Shown here piece by piece: positions 51,331 to 58,262 of a stretch of DNA of 64,000 nt. Each line of letters starts with the position of its first letter. Position 1 is the stretch's first letter. The DNA comes from a virus, in IMG/VR virus record IMGVR_UViG_3300036851_000225, positions 1-64,000 of that record; one strand, given 5' to 3'. A model generated the notes under the pieces. That model was not told the origin of the DNA, did not search any database, and saw only the letters and a program-made list of their open reading frames with translations. A program made the position numbers and the translations under genes.

Positions 51331-52729
51331 CTATGCTGCTTTCCTTGACAGCAAGCGCATCGTTGCACAGCCAAGCGGGTTTGACGTTGACGAGCTGGCG
51401 CCAATGCTCTTTGACTATCAATCAGCGGTCTGTAAATGGGCGTTGCGCAAGGGTAAGGGTGGGCTATTCTTAGACACAGGGCTTGGTAAGACGAGCATCT
51501 TTTTAGAGTGGGCACGGCACATCGTCAATCGTGAGGGCGGCAATGTGCTCATTCTTGCGCCTCTCGCTGTGTCCTACCAAATCGCCAGGGAGGGAAAGAA
51601 GTTCGGCATTGAAGTAAAAGTATGCTCGTCACAAGCCGATGTAGTACCGGGTATCAATGTGACGAACTACGAACGGCTGCACCTCTTCGAGCCGTCGAAG
51701 TTCATTGCCATTATCCTCGATGAAGGCAGCATTCTGAAGTCTCACGACGGCAAGACGCGCAACTACATTCTTGAGTGCTTTGCCCGCACACCATACAAGC
51801 TTGTGGCAACGGCTACCCCCAGCCCAAACGATCAAATGGAACTGGGCACCTATGCTGAGTTTTTAGGCATCATGTCCTACACCGAAATGCTCGCCACGTT
51901 CTTCTGTCACGACGGCGGCGACACAAGCAAGTGGCGATTGAAAGGCCATGCCGAAAAGGAATTTTACAAGTGGCTGGCGTCGTGGGCCATAGCCATGCGT
52001 AATCCTGCCGATCTTGGTTTCGACGGCTCACGGCATGTGCTACCGCCAAAGACGCGCCATGAGATCGTCGTCGCTGCCGATATTGAGACGGCACACGAGC
52101 AAGGTATGTTGTTTCCAATGGAAGCATTGACGATGATTGAGCGCCGCGCCGCTCGCAAGGCCAGCATCACAGATCGTGTCAAGGCCGCTGCCGATATTGT
52201 AAACAGTCTGCCGGCAGATGAGAAAGTTGTCTGCTGGTGCAATCTGAATGCCGAAGGCGATGCGCTCACAGCGGCAATCAACGGCGCTATCCAGGTAGCG
52301 GGCGCTGATCCGACCATTACGAAAGAAAAGCGCCTGCTGGACTTTGCCCACGGCAATCTCAACCGGCTGGTGACAAAGCCAGAGATTGCAGGATGGGGTC
52401 TATGCTTAGAAGCCTGTCGCTATGCGTTCTTTATTGGCTTGTCTGATAGTTTCGAGAGCCTATACCAGGCAGAGCGGCGTATCTGGCGCTTCGGGCAGGA
52501 GAGAGAATGCCACATCTGGATTATCACTTCAGAGACAGAAGGCGCTGTTGTCAGGAATATCGAGCGCAAGGAGGCGCAGCACCATGCGATGATGGACGGC
52601 CTCGTGGCACATATGCGTGATGAGATGCGGCGGGAACTGCAATCAACAACGCGCATGACAGACGAGTACAGCGCCAATCAGCCGATGATACTACCGGAAT
52701 GGATTAGAGAGGAGAGGATAGCGGCATGA
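51323..52729 (+). CDS. SNF2-type DNA helicase
   Basis: 468 aa. Motif Q/I: LFDYQSAVCKWALRKGKGGLFLDTGLGKTSIF (Walker A GLGKTS); II: IILDEGSILKSHDGKT (DEGS); III: ATATPSPND; C-terminal RecA lobe VVCWCNLNAEGDAL, then QAERRIWRFGQ (motif VI). This is the phage SNF2-type helicase family. It overlaps QueF by 4 nt, so it is co-translated with the modification genes. It may open or move along DNA for base exchange or for replication. Confidence 0.85.
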   Translation: MTNYAAFLDSKRIVAQPSGFDVDELAPMLFDYQSAVCKWALRKGKGGLFLDTGLGKTSIFLEWARHIVNREGGNVLILAPLAVSYQIAREGKKFGIEVKVCSSQADVVPGINVTNYERLHLFEPSKFIAIILDEGSILKSHDGKTRNYILECFARTPYKLVATATPSPNDQMELGTYAEFLGIMSYTEMLATFFCHDGGDTSKWRLKGHAEKEFYKWLASWAIAMRNPADLGFDGSRHVLPPKTRHEIVVAADIETAHEQGMLFPMEALTMIERRAARKASITDRVKAAADIVNSLPADEKVVCWCNLNAEGDALTAAINGAIQVAGADPTITKEKRLLDFAHGNLNRLVTKPEIAGWGLCLEACRYAFFIGLSDSFESLYQAERRIWRFGQERECHIWIITSETEGAVVRNIERKEAQHHAMMDGLVAHMRDEMRRELQSTTRMTDEYSANQPMILPEWIREERIAA

Positions 52730-53097
52730 AGTTCAATGCACTTGGACAGAACGCAACGCCATCGCGCAATCTAGAGACATTCGCAACGCCGGAATGCATC
52801 ACGCTTATCACTTTGGACTATGACGAAATGACGAGTGTATGCCCGGTGACAGGCCAGCCCGATCTGTCAATGGTCAAGATCGAATATGCGCCTGGCGATA
52901 CCTGTATCGAAAGTAAATCGTTAAAACTTTACTTTCAGACATTCCGCAATGAAGGCGTTTTCTGCGAGGCGCTGTCAGCACAGATAGCACAGGACATTAT
53001 GAGCGCTTGTAATCCTATCTGGTGCGAGGTGACAGTGACGCAAAAGCGACGCGGTGGTATCCAAATTGCCGCAACAGCAAGAGGAGAGAGAATATGA
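52726..53097 (+). CDS. queF: QueF or QueF-like: 7-cyano-7-deazaguanine converting enzyme
   Basis: 123 aa. LITLDYDEMTSVCPVTGQPDLSMVKIEYAPGDTCIESKSLKLYFQTFRNEGVFCEALSAQIAQDIM...IWCEVTVTQKRRGGIQI aligns block by block with QueF: active Cys in VCPVTGQPD with Asp, ESKSLKLY, FRN, RGGI. QueF reduces preQ0 to preQ1. Two oddities: it is short (QueF about 165 aa; short QueF-like amidinotransferases about 110 aa), and the usual His before the substrate Glu (FHE) is Cys (FCE). So it may make preQ1, archaeosine-type base, or another derivative. Overlaps helicase and transporter by 4 nt each. Confidence 0.85.
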   Translation: MKFNALGQNATPSRNLETFATPECITLITLDYDEMTSVCPVTGQPDLSMVKIEYAPGDTCIESKSLKLYFQTFRNEGVFCEALSAQIAQDIMSACNPIWCEVTVTQKRRGGIQIAATARGERI

Positions 53098-53630
53098 AGT
53101 ACGCCTATATCCTGGCATACATCGCCGTCGTGGTCGCGGCAAACTTCACCGCTATGACATTTATCCCGCTGCCACTCTTTGGACTGGTGGCAGTCGGCAC
53201 CCTGTTTTTTGGCGCAACGTTCACCTTACGAGATCGTGTACATCGCTATGGACGGCGTACTACCTACACGATGATCGCCGCCGCCGCCGTTATCGGCGTG
53301 ATCCAATCACTCTTCATCGCTGTGCCCTGGCGCATTATCGCTGCCAGCTTTACGGCGATCCTGATCAACGAGGCAGCGGATACCGAGATTTATGAGGCGT
53401 TGAAACAGCGCCACCCGCTTGTGCGCATCTTCGGTAGCAACGCAGTATCCATTCCACTCGATACGATCCTCTTTACACTACTGGCTTTTGCTGGTGAGCC
53501 TGCTTTCCCTATGTCTGTCCTGATCGCTATTATCTATGGCGACATTCTCGCGAAGTTCGCTGTGGCTTCACTCATTGCGCCATTCATTGCCGGGAACACC
53601 TATGCGCGTCATCTATTGCGATACGAATAA
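53094..53630 (+). CDS. VUT/YhhQ-family queuosine precursor transporter
   Basis: 178 aa from ATG 53094 (GAGGAGAGAG upstream). Six hydrophobic segments; KYAYILAYIAVVVAANFTAM, FTLRDRVHRYGRRTT, ILINEAADTEIYEAL, FGSNAVSIPLDTILFTLLAF and YGDILAKFAVA are family blocks (YhhQ: xNExADTExY, SNAVSxPxDSxLF). It imports preQ0/preQ1. It sits between QueF and the DpdA-methyltransferase gene, which supports salvage of the precursor instead of full synthesis (no QueC/D/E or FolE here). Confidence 0.85.
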   Translation: MKYAYILAYIAVVVAANFTAMTFIPLPLFGLVAVGTLFFGATFTLRDRVHRYGRRTTYTMIAAAAVIGVIQSLFIAVPWRIIAASFTAILINEAADTEIYEALKQRHPLVRIFGSNAVSIPLDTILFTLLAFAGEPAFPMSVLIAIIYGDILAKFAVASLIAPFIAGNTYARHLLRYE

Positions 53631-55335
53631 CAAGCGCTGTGCTGAGATCGCCGTCAAGGCCGGCTTGCTTTACGGCGCGCAACTGCCGGCTAGTCAGGTA
53701 TTCTTTGATCCGTTCTTTACCGATCAAAACTGGAAAAAACCGCAATTTGATCAGTACGTTGCCGCCGTCCAGCAATACAAACCGCACTACGCAACAGTCA
53801 TAGATTGGGAGCGCAAGGGGCAAGAGACAGAAGTGATGCAGTGGGCCGAAGCAATCGCGCCTTACACGCAGCATATCATCATTATCCCAAAAACGCCAGG
53901 CGTTATTGATCGGATACCACACACGATCAATGGTACATCTGTCGTTCTTGGCTACAGTGTTCCTACCACCTACGGCGGTACAGCAATCCCGCCGACTGAT
54001 TTTGCAGGCTGGCAGGTTCACCTGCTTGGCGGCTCGCCAAAAGCGCAACAGCGCGCCTATCGCAAGATGCAAGCGGCTAAAGCCGAAGTGGTAAGCGTTG
54101 ACGGGAATATCATCTCAAAAATGGCGATCAAGAAGTGTCACTATTGGGCTAGCGGGCAGTGGAATGCAATGGACGGGCAAGATCCCAGGGCGTTTGCTGA
54201 TGAGCAATACGACAAGCGCTATATGATATTCGAGGTTTCCTGCCAGTCCATTATGCGAGAATGGCACAAGCTCACGAGTGACAAGCCGGATCGATCAATT
54301 TTTATCATGCCAGGAGGGGAGCATATGACAAACGTTATCAATCAGGCGCAAGGTGAGAATTGGATTACATATCACGGCGATTGCGTCGAGACGATGAAAG
54401 GCATACCGGATAACAGTATTGATTATTCTGTGTTCAGTCCTCCATTTGCATCGTTATATACGTATTCCGCATCAGAGCGGGATATGGGCAATTGCCGTGA
54501 TCACAATGACTTCGCAGTGCATTACCGCTATCTGGTCACAGAGCAATATCGCACACTGAAGCCTGGACGCTTGCTCTCATTCCACTGCATGCAGCTACCA
54601 GCCACAAAGCAGTACCACGGCTACATCGGCCTGATTGACTTTCGCGGCGAGTTGATCCGTATGTACCAGGACGCCGGATTTATCTATCACTCTGAAGTGG
54701 TAATCTGGAAGGACCCCGTAACAGCGATGCAGCGTACCAAAGCGCTCGGCTTGCTCTATAAGCAACTGAAAAAAGACAGCGCCATGAGCCGCCAGGGTGT
54801 ACCGGATTATCTTGTTACGATGCGAAAGCCAGGCATCAATGAAGAGCCGATCACGAAAGAGCCGCTTGATTATCCCGTCGATTTGTGGCAAGAGGTAGCT
54901 AGTCCTATCTGGAACTATGGCGAAAACGATCCGCCATTTCGCCAGCTTGTTGATTGGCTGATGCAGTTCTTCGGGCGTTCTGATACTCTGCCCGTATGGC
55001 AGCGCTACACAGATGCAGTATGGATGGATATTAACCCCTCTGACACACTTCAGTATCGCAGCGCCAGAGAGCATCAGGATGAGCGCCACATCTGCCCACT
55101 GCAACTGGAGGTAATACGGCGTGCTATCCGGCTCTGGACTAACCCAGGTGATACTGTCCTTGATCCTTTTGGGGGGATTGGAAGTACGCCATACTGCGCG
55201 ATTGAACTAGGCCGGCGCGGCGTAGGCATCGAACTGAAGCGCTCCTATTTTGAGCAGATGTGTCGCAACTTAGCTGCTGCCGAAAAAATGGCACACCGGT
55301 CATCCTTCTTTGATTTGATCGAAGAAGCTGCATAA
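53602..55335 (+). CDS. DpdA-like/TGT-like and DNA methyltransferase fusion
   Basis: 577 aa from ATG 53602, overlapping the transporter by 29 nt. Residues 1-235 are paralogous to the protein at 48134: CDTNNKRCAEIAVKAGLLYG, ATVIDWERKGQETEVMQWAE, SVPTTYGGTAIPPTDFAGWQVHLLGGSPKAQQ, VVSVDGN. Residues 242-577 are a beta-class amino-methyltransferase: SPPF (motif IV) in YSVFSPPFASLYTYSA and LDPFGGIGSTPYCAIELGRRGVGIEL (motif I, C-terminal), so N6-adenine or N4-cytosine type. An AGGAGG site directly before Met 242 gives an internal start. A base-exchange domain covalently joined to a DNA methyltransferase is not known to me. Confidence 0.75.
   Translation: MRVIYCDTNNKRCAEIAVKAGLLYGAQLPASQVFFDPFFTDQNWKKPQFDQYVAAVQQYKPHYATVIDWERKGQETEVMQWAEAIAPYTQHIIIIPKTPGVIDRIPHTINGTSVVLGYSVPTTYGGTAIPPTDFAGWQVHLLGGSPKAQQRAYRKMQAAKAEVVSVDGNIISKMAIKKCHYWASGQWNAMDGQDPRAFADEQYDKRYMIFEVSCQSIMREWHKLTSDKPDRSIFIMPGGEHMTNVINQAQGENWITYHGDCVETMKGIPDNSIDYSVFSPPFASLYTYSASERDMGNCRDHNDFAVHYRYLVTEQYRTLKPGRLLSFHCMQLPATKQYHGYIGLIDFRGELIRMYQDAGFIYHSEVVIWKDPVTAMQRTKALGLLYKQLKKDSAMSRQGVPDYLVTMRKPGINEEPITKEPLDYPVDLWQEVASPIWNYGENDPPFRQLVDWLMQFFGRSDTLPVWQRYTDAVWMDINPSDTLQYRSAREHQDERHICPLQLEVIRRAIRLWTNPGDTVLDPFGGIGSTPYCAIELGRRGVGIELKRSYFEQMCRNLAAAEKMAHRSSFFDLIEEAA
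54325..55335 (+). CDS. DNA methyltransferase made by internal initiation
   Basis: In-frame ATG 54325 (MTNVINQAQGENWITYHGDC) follows AGGAGGGGAGCAT, the best ribosome site in the gene, 7 nt away. It would give a 336-aa complete methyltransferase (SPPF ... DPFGGIGST) without the DpdA-like part. The two genes may thus be expressed both as a fusion and as a separate enzyme, or the fusion arose by loss of a stop. Confidence 0.6.
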   Translation: MTNVINQAQGENWITYHGDCVETMKGIPDNSIDYSVFSPPFASLYTYSASERDMGNCRDHNDFAVHYRYLVTEQYRTLKPGRLLSFHCMQLPATKQYHGYIGLIDFRGELIRMYQDAGFIYHSEVVIWKDPVTAMQRTKALGLLYKQLKKDSAMSRQGVPDYLVTMRKPGINEEPITKEPLDYPVDLWQEVASPIWNYGENDPPFRQLVDWLMQFFGRSDTLPVWQRYTDAVWMDINPSDTLQYRSAREHQDERHICPLQLEVIRRAIRLWTNPGDTVLDPFGGIGSTPYCAIELGRRGVGIELKRSYFEQMCRNLAAAEKMAHRSSFFDLIEEAA

Positions 55336-55346
55336 TTTTTGCGCCA

Positions 55347-55369
55347 CTGTTCGATTGATTGCACTGATA
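55347..55369 (+). promoter_or_regulatory. Dispersed regulatory site, copy 14
   Basis: Plus-orientation copy (TTCGATTGATTGCACTGAT) in the gap between the fusion gene and the Mom-like gene, just before its start. Confidence 0.65.
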
Positions 55370-55374
55370 CGATT

Positions 55375-55857
55375 ATGATAGCACTAACGCCACAAACACT
55401 CTTTACCACTGAGGAGATTGGCGGATACTGGCTGCCGATCAAGGATGGCGATCCGCGTGGTAAGTGGCTTTTTAATCGGCACTATTCGCATTATGAGTAC
55501 AAGGACGGTCGCAAGCCAAAGCTTTTTGTAGGACCAGGCGAAAAACTTGTGCTGATAACATCACTCTGTGATGCTCTATTTGTATGGCGCAAATTTGTCA
55601 GTGGCGACGATCAGCAAGGCGTCAACTGCGCAGTGTTCAGGAATGAAGGCGCAATACGATCAAGCGTGCTTATTCTAGAAGCTGAACAAATCGCATGGAA
55701 CCGATGGCCTCATGAACGACTGTATACCTACGTCAATCCACGAGTTATCAAAAGCGCCAATCCTGGCTATTGTTTCAAAATGGCTGGCTGGCGTATATGC
55801 GGCGTAACAAAGGTGAACAGATTGTTAATCTTGGAGAAACTACATGAGCAAGTTTAA
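55375..55857 (+). CDS. Mom/GNAT-like modification protein (tentative)
   Basis: 160 aa from ATG 55375; a clear ribosome site is lacking. GKWLFNRHYSHYEYKDGRKPKLFVGPGEKLVLITSLCDALFVWRKF..., then SSVLILEAEQIAWNRWPHERLYTYVNPRVIKSANPGYCFKMAGWRICG. This order (HYS, then NPxxIxSxNPGYxFxxAGWxxxG) resembles the GNAT-type fold proposed for phage Mu Mom and similar phage proteins. Located at the end of the island, it may add a further group to DNA. Fold and role are inference. Confidence 0.45.
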   Translation: MIALTPQTLFTTEEIGGYWLPIKDGDPRGKWLFNRHYSHYEYKDGRKPKLFVGPGEKLVLITSLCDALFVWRKFVSGDDQQGVNCAVFRNEGAIRSSVLILEAEQIAWNRWPHERLYTYVNPRVIKSANPGYCFKMAGWRICGVTKVNRLLILEKLHEQV

Positions 55858-56113
55858 CATTCCGCTATCTGTCTACCTATCCGACGTGCAACCGACTGAT
55901 CACTGGTCCGTGCGCTGGAAGTTGTTCTATGGCGTCAAGGCAAAGCGACAGGCGATGGGACGACGCAACGAGCCGCTAAAGAAGTTTGACGAGGCGGAGA
56001 TTGTGCAAATGCACAAAAGTGGTATGACAAATCAAGAGATAGTTGATCACCTTGGTTGCTCAGTCGAGACGGTGCGGCGTGCGATTAGACTGGACAGGCT
56101 CAAGAACAGATGA
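55844..56113 (+). CDS. Small HTH protein
   Basis: 89 aa. The C-terminal KKFDEAEIVQMHKSGMTNQEIVDHLGCSVETVRRAIRL is a resolvase-like helix-turn-helix. Overlaps the Mom-like gene by 14 nt. Probably a regulator of the island or of downstream genes. Confidence 0.65.
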   Translation: MSKFNIPLSVYLSDVQPTDHWSVRWKLFYGVKAKRQAMGRRNEPLKKFDEAEIVQMHKSGMTNQEIVDHLGCSVETVRRAIRLDRLKNR

Positions 56114-56358
56114 GCACTGTTCACACGATCCGCATCATCGCCACTGATCCGCCTGTGACGTTGCAGCGCTATCAGCAATCCCGCTGCCCGCGCTGTGGAG
56201 CACCACATGCACCAGGGCGTGTAATGTGCGAAGAGTGCTATCCCGATCATCGCTTTTGTCCTGGCTGCAACCGTGTATTGCCATTTGAGGCGTTCAGGAA
56301 GCGGGCGGGCAGTGCGTACCAGGGAACGTGTAATCAGTGCAGGCTGAAGGGGGAGTGA
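56110..56358 (+). CDS. Small zinc-finger protein
   Basis: 82 aa with four CxxC groups: RCPRCGAPH, VMCEECYPD, FCPGCNRV and TCNQCRLKG, i.e. two zinc ribbons. Overlaps neighbours by 4 nt. Function unknown. Confidence 0.6.
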   Translation: MSTVHTIRIIATDPPVTLQRYQQSRCPRCGAPHAPGRVMCEECYPDHRFCPGCNRVLPFEAFRKRAGSAYQGTCNQCRLKGE

Positions 56359-56771
56359 TGAAGCCAGGACGCCCGCGCAACACTGACCGCGACACGCTTG
56401 ATGAAGCAACAGTGCTTATGATCAAACTCCGCAAGAAGGGATTTTCTTTTAAGAGAATAGGACGGGCGTTCAAGCGTTCGCCGAATAGTATTCGAGATCG
56501 AATACTACACTACAAAAAGAGGCAAGAAATGGGAACATCCCGTTTTCCATGGCACACGGCAAAAAAGCCGAAGGGCGGCAAAAAGACACCTGACTATCCA
56601 CAATGCATAGCCTGTACCCGCCGCGCTATCTATCCGATCAAGACGAGCGACGGCGAAACGGTGGAGTTGTGCGGCCATTGTCGCAAGCGTGTAGAGGGGG
56701 TTTTAGGCTATAACATCTTTGCCCGCACCCATACCCGCGACATGCTGCTGTGGCTTGCCGGACAGGAGTGA
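56358..56771 (+). CDS. HTH protein with C-terminal zinc motif
   Basis: 137 aa from ATG 56358. LDEATVLMIKLRKKGFSFKRIGRAFKRSPNSIRDRI is a helix-turn-helix. C-terminal YPQCIACTRRA and LCGHCRKR form a zinc site. Probably a DNA-binding protein. Confidence 0.6.
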   Translation: MKPGRPRNTDRDTLDEATVLMIKLRKKGFSFKRIGRAFKRSPNSIRDRILHYKKRQEMGTSRFPWHTAKKPKGGKKTPDYPQCIACTRRAIYPIKTSDGETVELCGHCRKRVEGVLGYNIFARTHTRDMLLWLAGQE

Positions 56772-56776
56772 TCGTA

Positions 56777-56974
56777 ATGCAATCACCTGAGCCTACCGAG
56801 TGCCCGCGTTGCAAGTCTGTGTACTTCATCAGCGTGGACGTTTGGCTGGATGCGTATCGTTGCACATGCCTCGGCTGTGGGCACAGGTGGATCGTTGAAG
56901 CAAGAAAAGACAGCGATGCTGACACTCACAATCCACCGTGTGGGAGCACATCAATCGCTATCAGGAGAAGATGA
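56777..56974 (+). CDS. Small zinc-ribbon protein
   Basis: 65 aa from ATG 56777 (GGAG upstream). ECPRCKSVYFISVDVWLDAYRCTCLGCGHRW has CxxC pairs, as in a TFIIS/RPA-type ribbon. Adjacent to the nuclease gene. Confidence 0.6.
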   Translation: MQSPEPTECPRCKSVYFISVDVWLDAYRCTCLGCGHRWIVEARKDSDADTHNPPCGSTSIAIRRR

Positions 56975-57253
56975 ATGCCGCGCTACGCTGCCAAAGTTGA
57001 TGCCAATCAGCGCCAGATCGTTGACACACTGCGTTCTGTCGGTGCTACGGTGCAGAGCCTTGCCACTATGGGCCATGGCATGCCGGATTTAGCGGTGGGG
57101 TTCCAGGGCCGCAACTATTTCGTTGAAGTCAAGCACGGCAAGGGCAAGTTGACGAGTGAGGAGCAGGAGTGGCATAACATCTGGCGCGGTCAAGTCGCCA
57201 TTGTGCGCAGTCCTGATGAGGCGCTGAAGCTGATAGGAGCAATCGAACAATGA
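56975..57253 (+). CDS. VRR-NUC type endonuclease
   Basis: 92 aa. VGATVQSLATMGHGMPDLAVGFQGRNYFVEVKHGKGKLTSEEQEWHNIW has the PD-(D/E)XK core: GxPDLxVG, then FVEVKxG, then LTxxEQxWH. Stand-alone VRR-NUC of phages, used for Holliday-junction-like or flap cleavage. Confidence 0.85.
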   Translation: MPRYAAKVDANQRQIVDTLRSVGATVQSLATMGHGMPDLAVGFQGRNYFVEVKHGKGKLTSEEQEWHNIWRGQVAIVRSPDEALKLIGAIEQ

Positions 57254-57444
57254 CAACGATCATAATCCACGTTAAGCGTGACTTGACGGCAGCGCAACAG
57301 AGTGCGATAGCCGCCCGGCTCGGGGCAATGGCAGATCGCCTTGCTGATGCCGTGGCGATTGACGACAAACGCCGTAAACGCTATCAGCGTGGCAGAGTGA
57401 TACGCCTTCTTCGTCGGATCTTCTCACTCGGCTACTGGACATGA
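57250..57444 (+). CDS. Small protein, copy 1 of a duplicated pair
   Basis: 64 aa: MTTIIIHVKRDLTAAQQSAIAARLGAMADRLADAVAIDDKRR. The first 40 residues are similar to the C-terminal half of the next gene (MTTITIRIACDMTPEQEQAIATHL), which indicates tandem duplication. Unknown function. Confidence 0.5.
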   Translation: MTTIIIHVKRDLTAAQQSAIAARLGAMADRLADAVAIDDKRRKRYQRGRVIRLLRRIFSLGYWT

Positions 57445-57689
57445 CAGGACCATTCCATATGCGCTGTACCAGTTGTGCCTACGAAGAGCCGCGTTACCGT
57501 GCGATCAAACGCTGTCCTAGATGCCAAGGCGAACTCAAGCGCATTGACGAGATGACGACGATCACGATCAGGATAGCGTGCGACATGACACCAGAGCAAG
57601 AACAAGCCATAGCGACACACCTCCAGGCATACGCTGCTACGCTCATTGCAGGCGTGGTGCTCGACGGGAAAGGAAAAGACAATGGATAG
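57441..57689 (+). CDS. Zinc-finger plus duplicated domain
   Basis: 82 aa. N-terminal CTSCAYEEPRYRAIKRCPRCQG is a zinc ribbon; C-terminal 42 residues repeat the domain of the preceding gene. So the copy acquired a zinc ribbon by fusion. Unknown function. Confidence 0.55.
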   Translation: MTGPFHMRCTSCAYEEPRYRAIKRCPRCQGELKRIDEMTTITIRIACDMTPEQEQAIATHLQAYAATLIAGVVLDGKGKDNG

Positions 57690-57939
57690 ACGACGACAAG
57701 CTGCCTTTGACGCCATCGTTCGTGAGCGTAGATACCAAGAGGCCAAATGGGGGAACTTGGAAGAGCATCCGCATGAAGTCGGTGCATGGCTGACAATACT
57801 TCGCAAAGAGTTACGAGAGGCTGAAAATGCATGGTGTAATAATCGCGGTGATAAAGAGTCGCTAAAAGAGATTTTGCAAATTGCCTCTGTTGCCGTTGCT
57901 TGTCTGGAACAGCACGGCGTCTTTGAAAGGGATGTATAA
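57682..57939 (+). CDS. MazG-related phage protein
   Basis: 85 aa. FDAIVRERRYQEAKWGNLEEHPHEVGAWLTILRKELREAENAWCNNRGDKESLKEILQIASVAVACLEQHG fits the small phage family with ERxxQxxKWG...LxxxLxExxxA and iVAVAvACLE, which is distantly MazG-like. Overlaps the previous gene by 8 nt. Confidence 0.65.
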   Translation: MDRRRQAAFDAIVRERRYQEAKWGNLEEHPHEVGAWLTILRKELREAENAWCNNRGDKESLKEILQIASVAVACLEQHGVFERDV

Positions 57940-58262
57940 TGACTGATGATCCCCTCTTCATCACTGTCTCTGAAGCATGCAGGGTATTGGGAGGCGACAG
58001 GCCATTTAGTAAAACGACGATCTACCGCATGATCAATGCTGGTGTTCTTGAGACGCGCGGTACAGGAGTGCTGAAGCGGGTAACAATGGCGTCGATCCGG
58101 GCATACGAGAGGGGAGAACGGACATGGGGCGGCAGCGGCGAAAGCGCGGATCAGGCTCGGTCCTCAAAGATCGTCAAACCGGCCAGTACATTGCACGGAC
58201 GGCAGACAGAACCCGGTCAGCTCGTTTTGCTACCCGGCAAGAGGCCGAAAAAGCACTCCTAG
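57939..58262 (+). CDS. xis: Excisionase-like HTH protein
   Basis: 107 aa; ATG 57939 overlaps the previous stop. FITVSEACRVLGGDRPFSKTTIYRMINAGVLETRGTGVLKRVTMASIRAYERG is an AlpA/excisionase winged HTH. Its last 139 nt overlap the integrase coding sequence in another frame, so the true end could be regulated. Directs excision with the integrase. Confidence 0.75.
   Translation: MTDDPLFITVSEACRVLGGDRPFSKTTIYRMINAGVLETRGTGVLKRVTMASIRAYERGERTWGGSGESADQARSSKIVKPASTLHGRQTEPGQLVLLPGKRPKKHS

Noticed and set aside
3399-55369. Dispersed sites as LexA/SOS boxes
   Set aside because: The SOS box of Gram-positive type is CGAAC-N4-GTTCG; here the half sites are in the opposite order (GTTCG...CGAAC) with another flank (CTGATTG).
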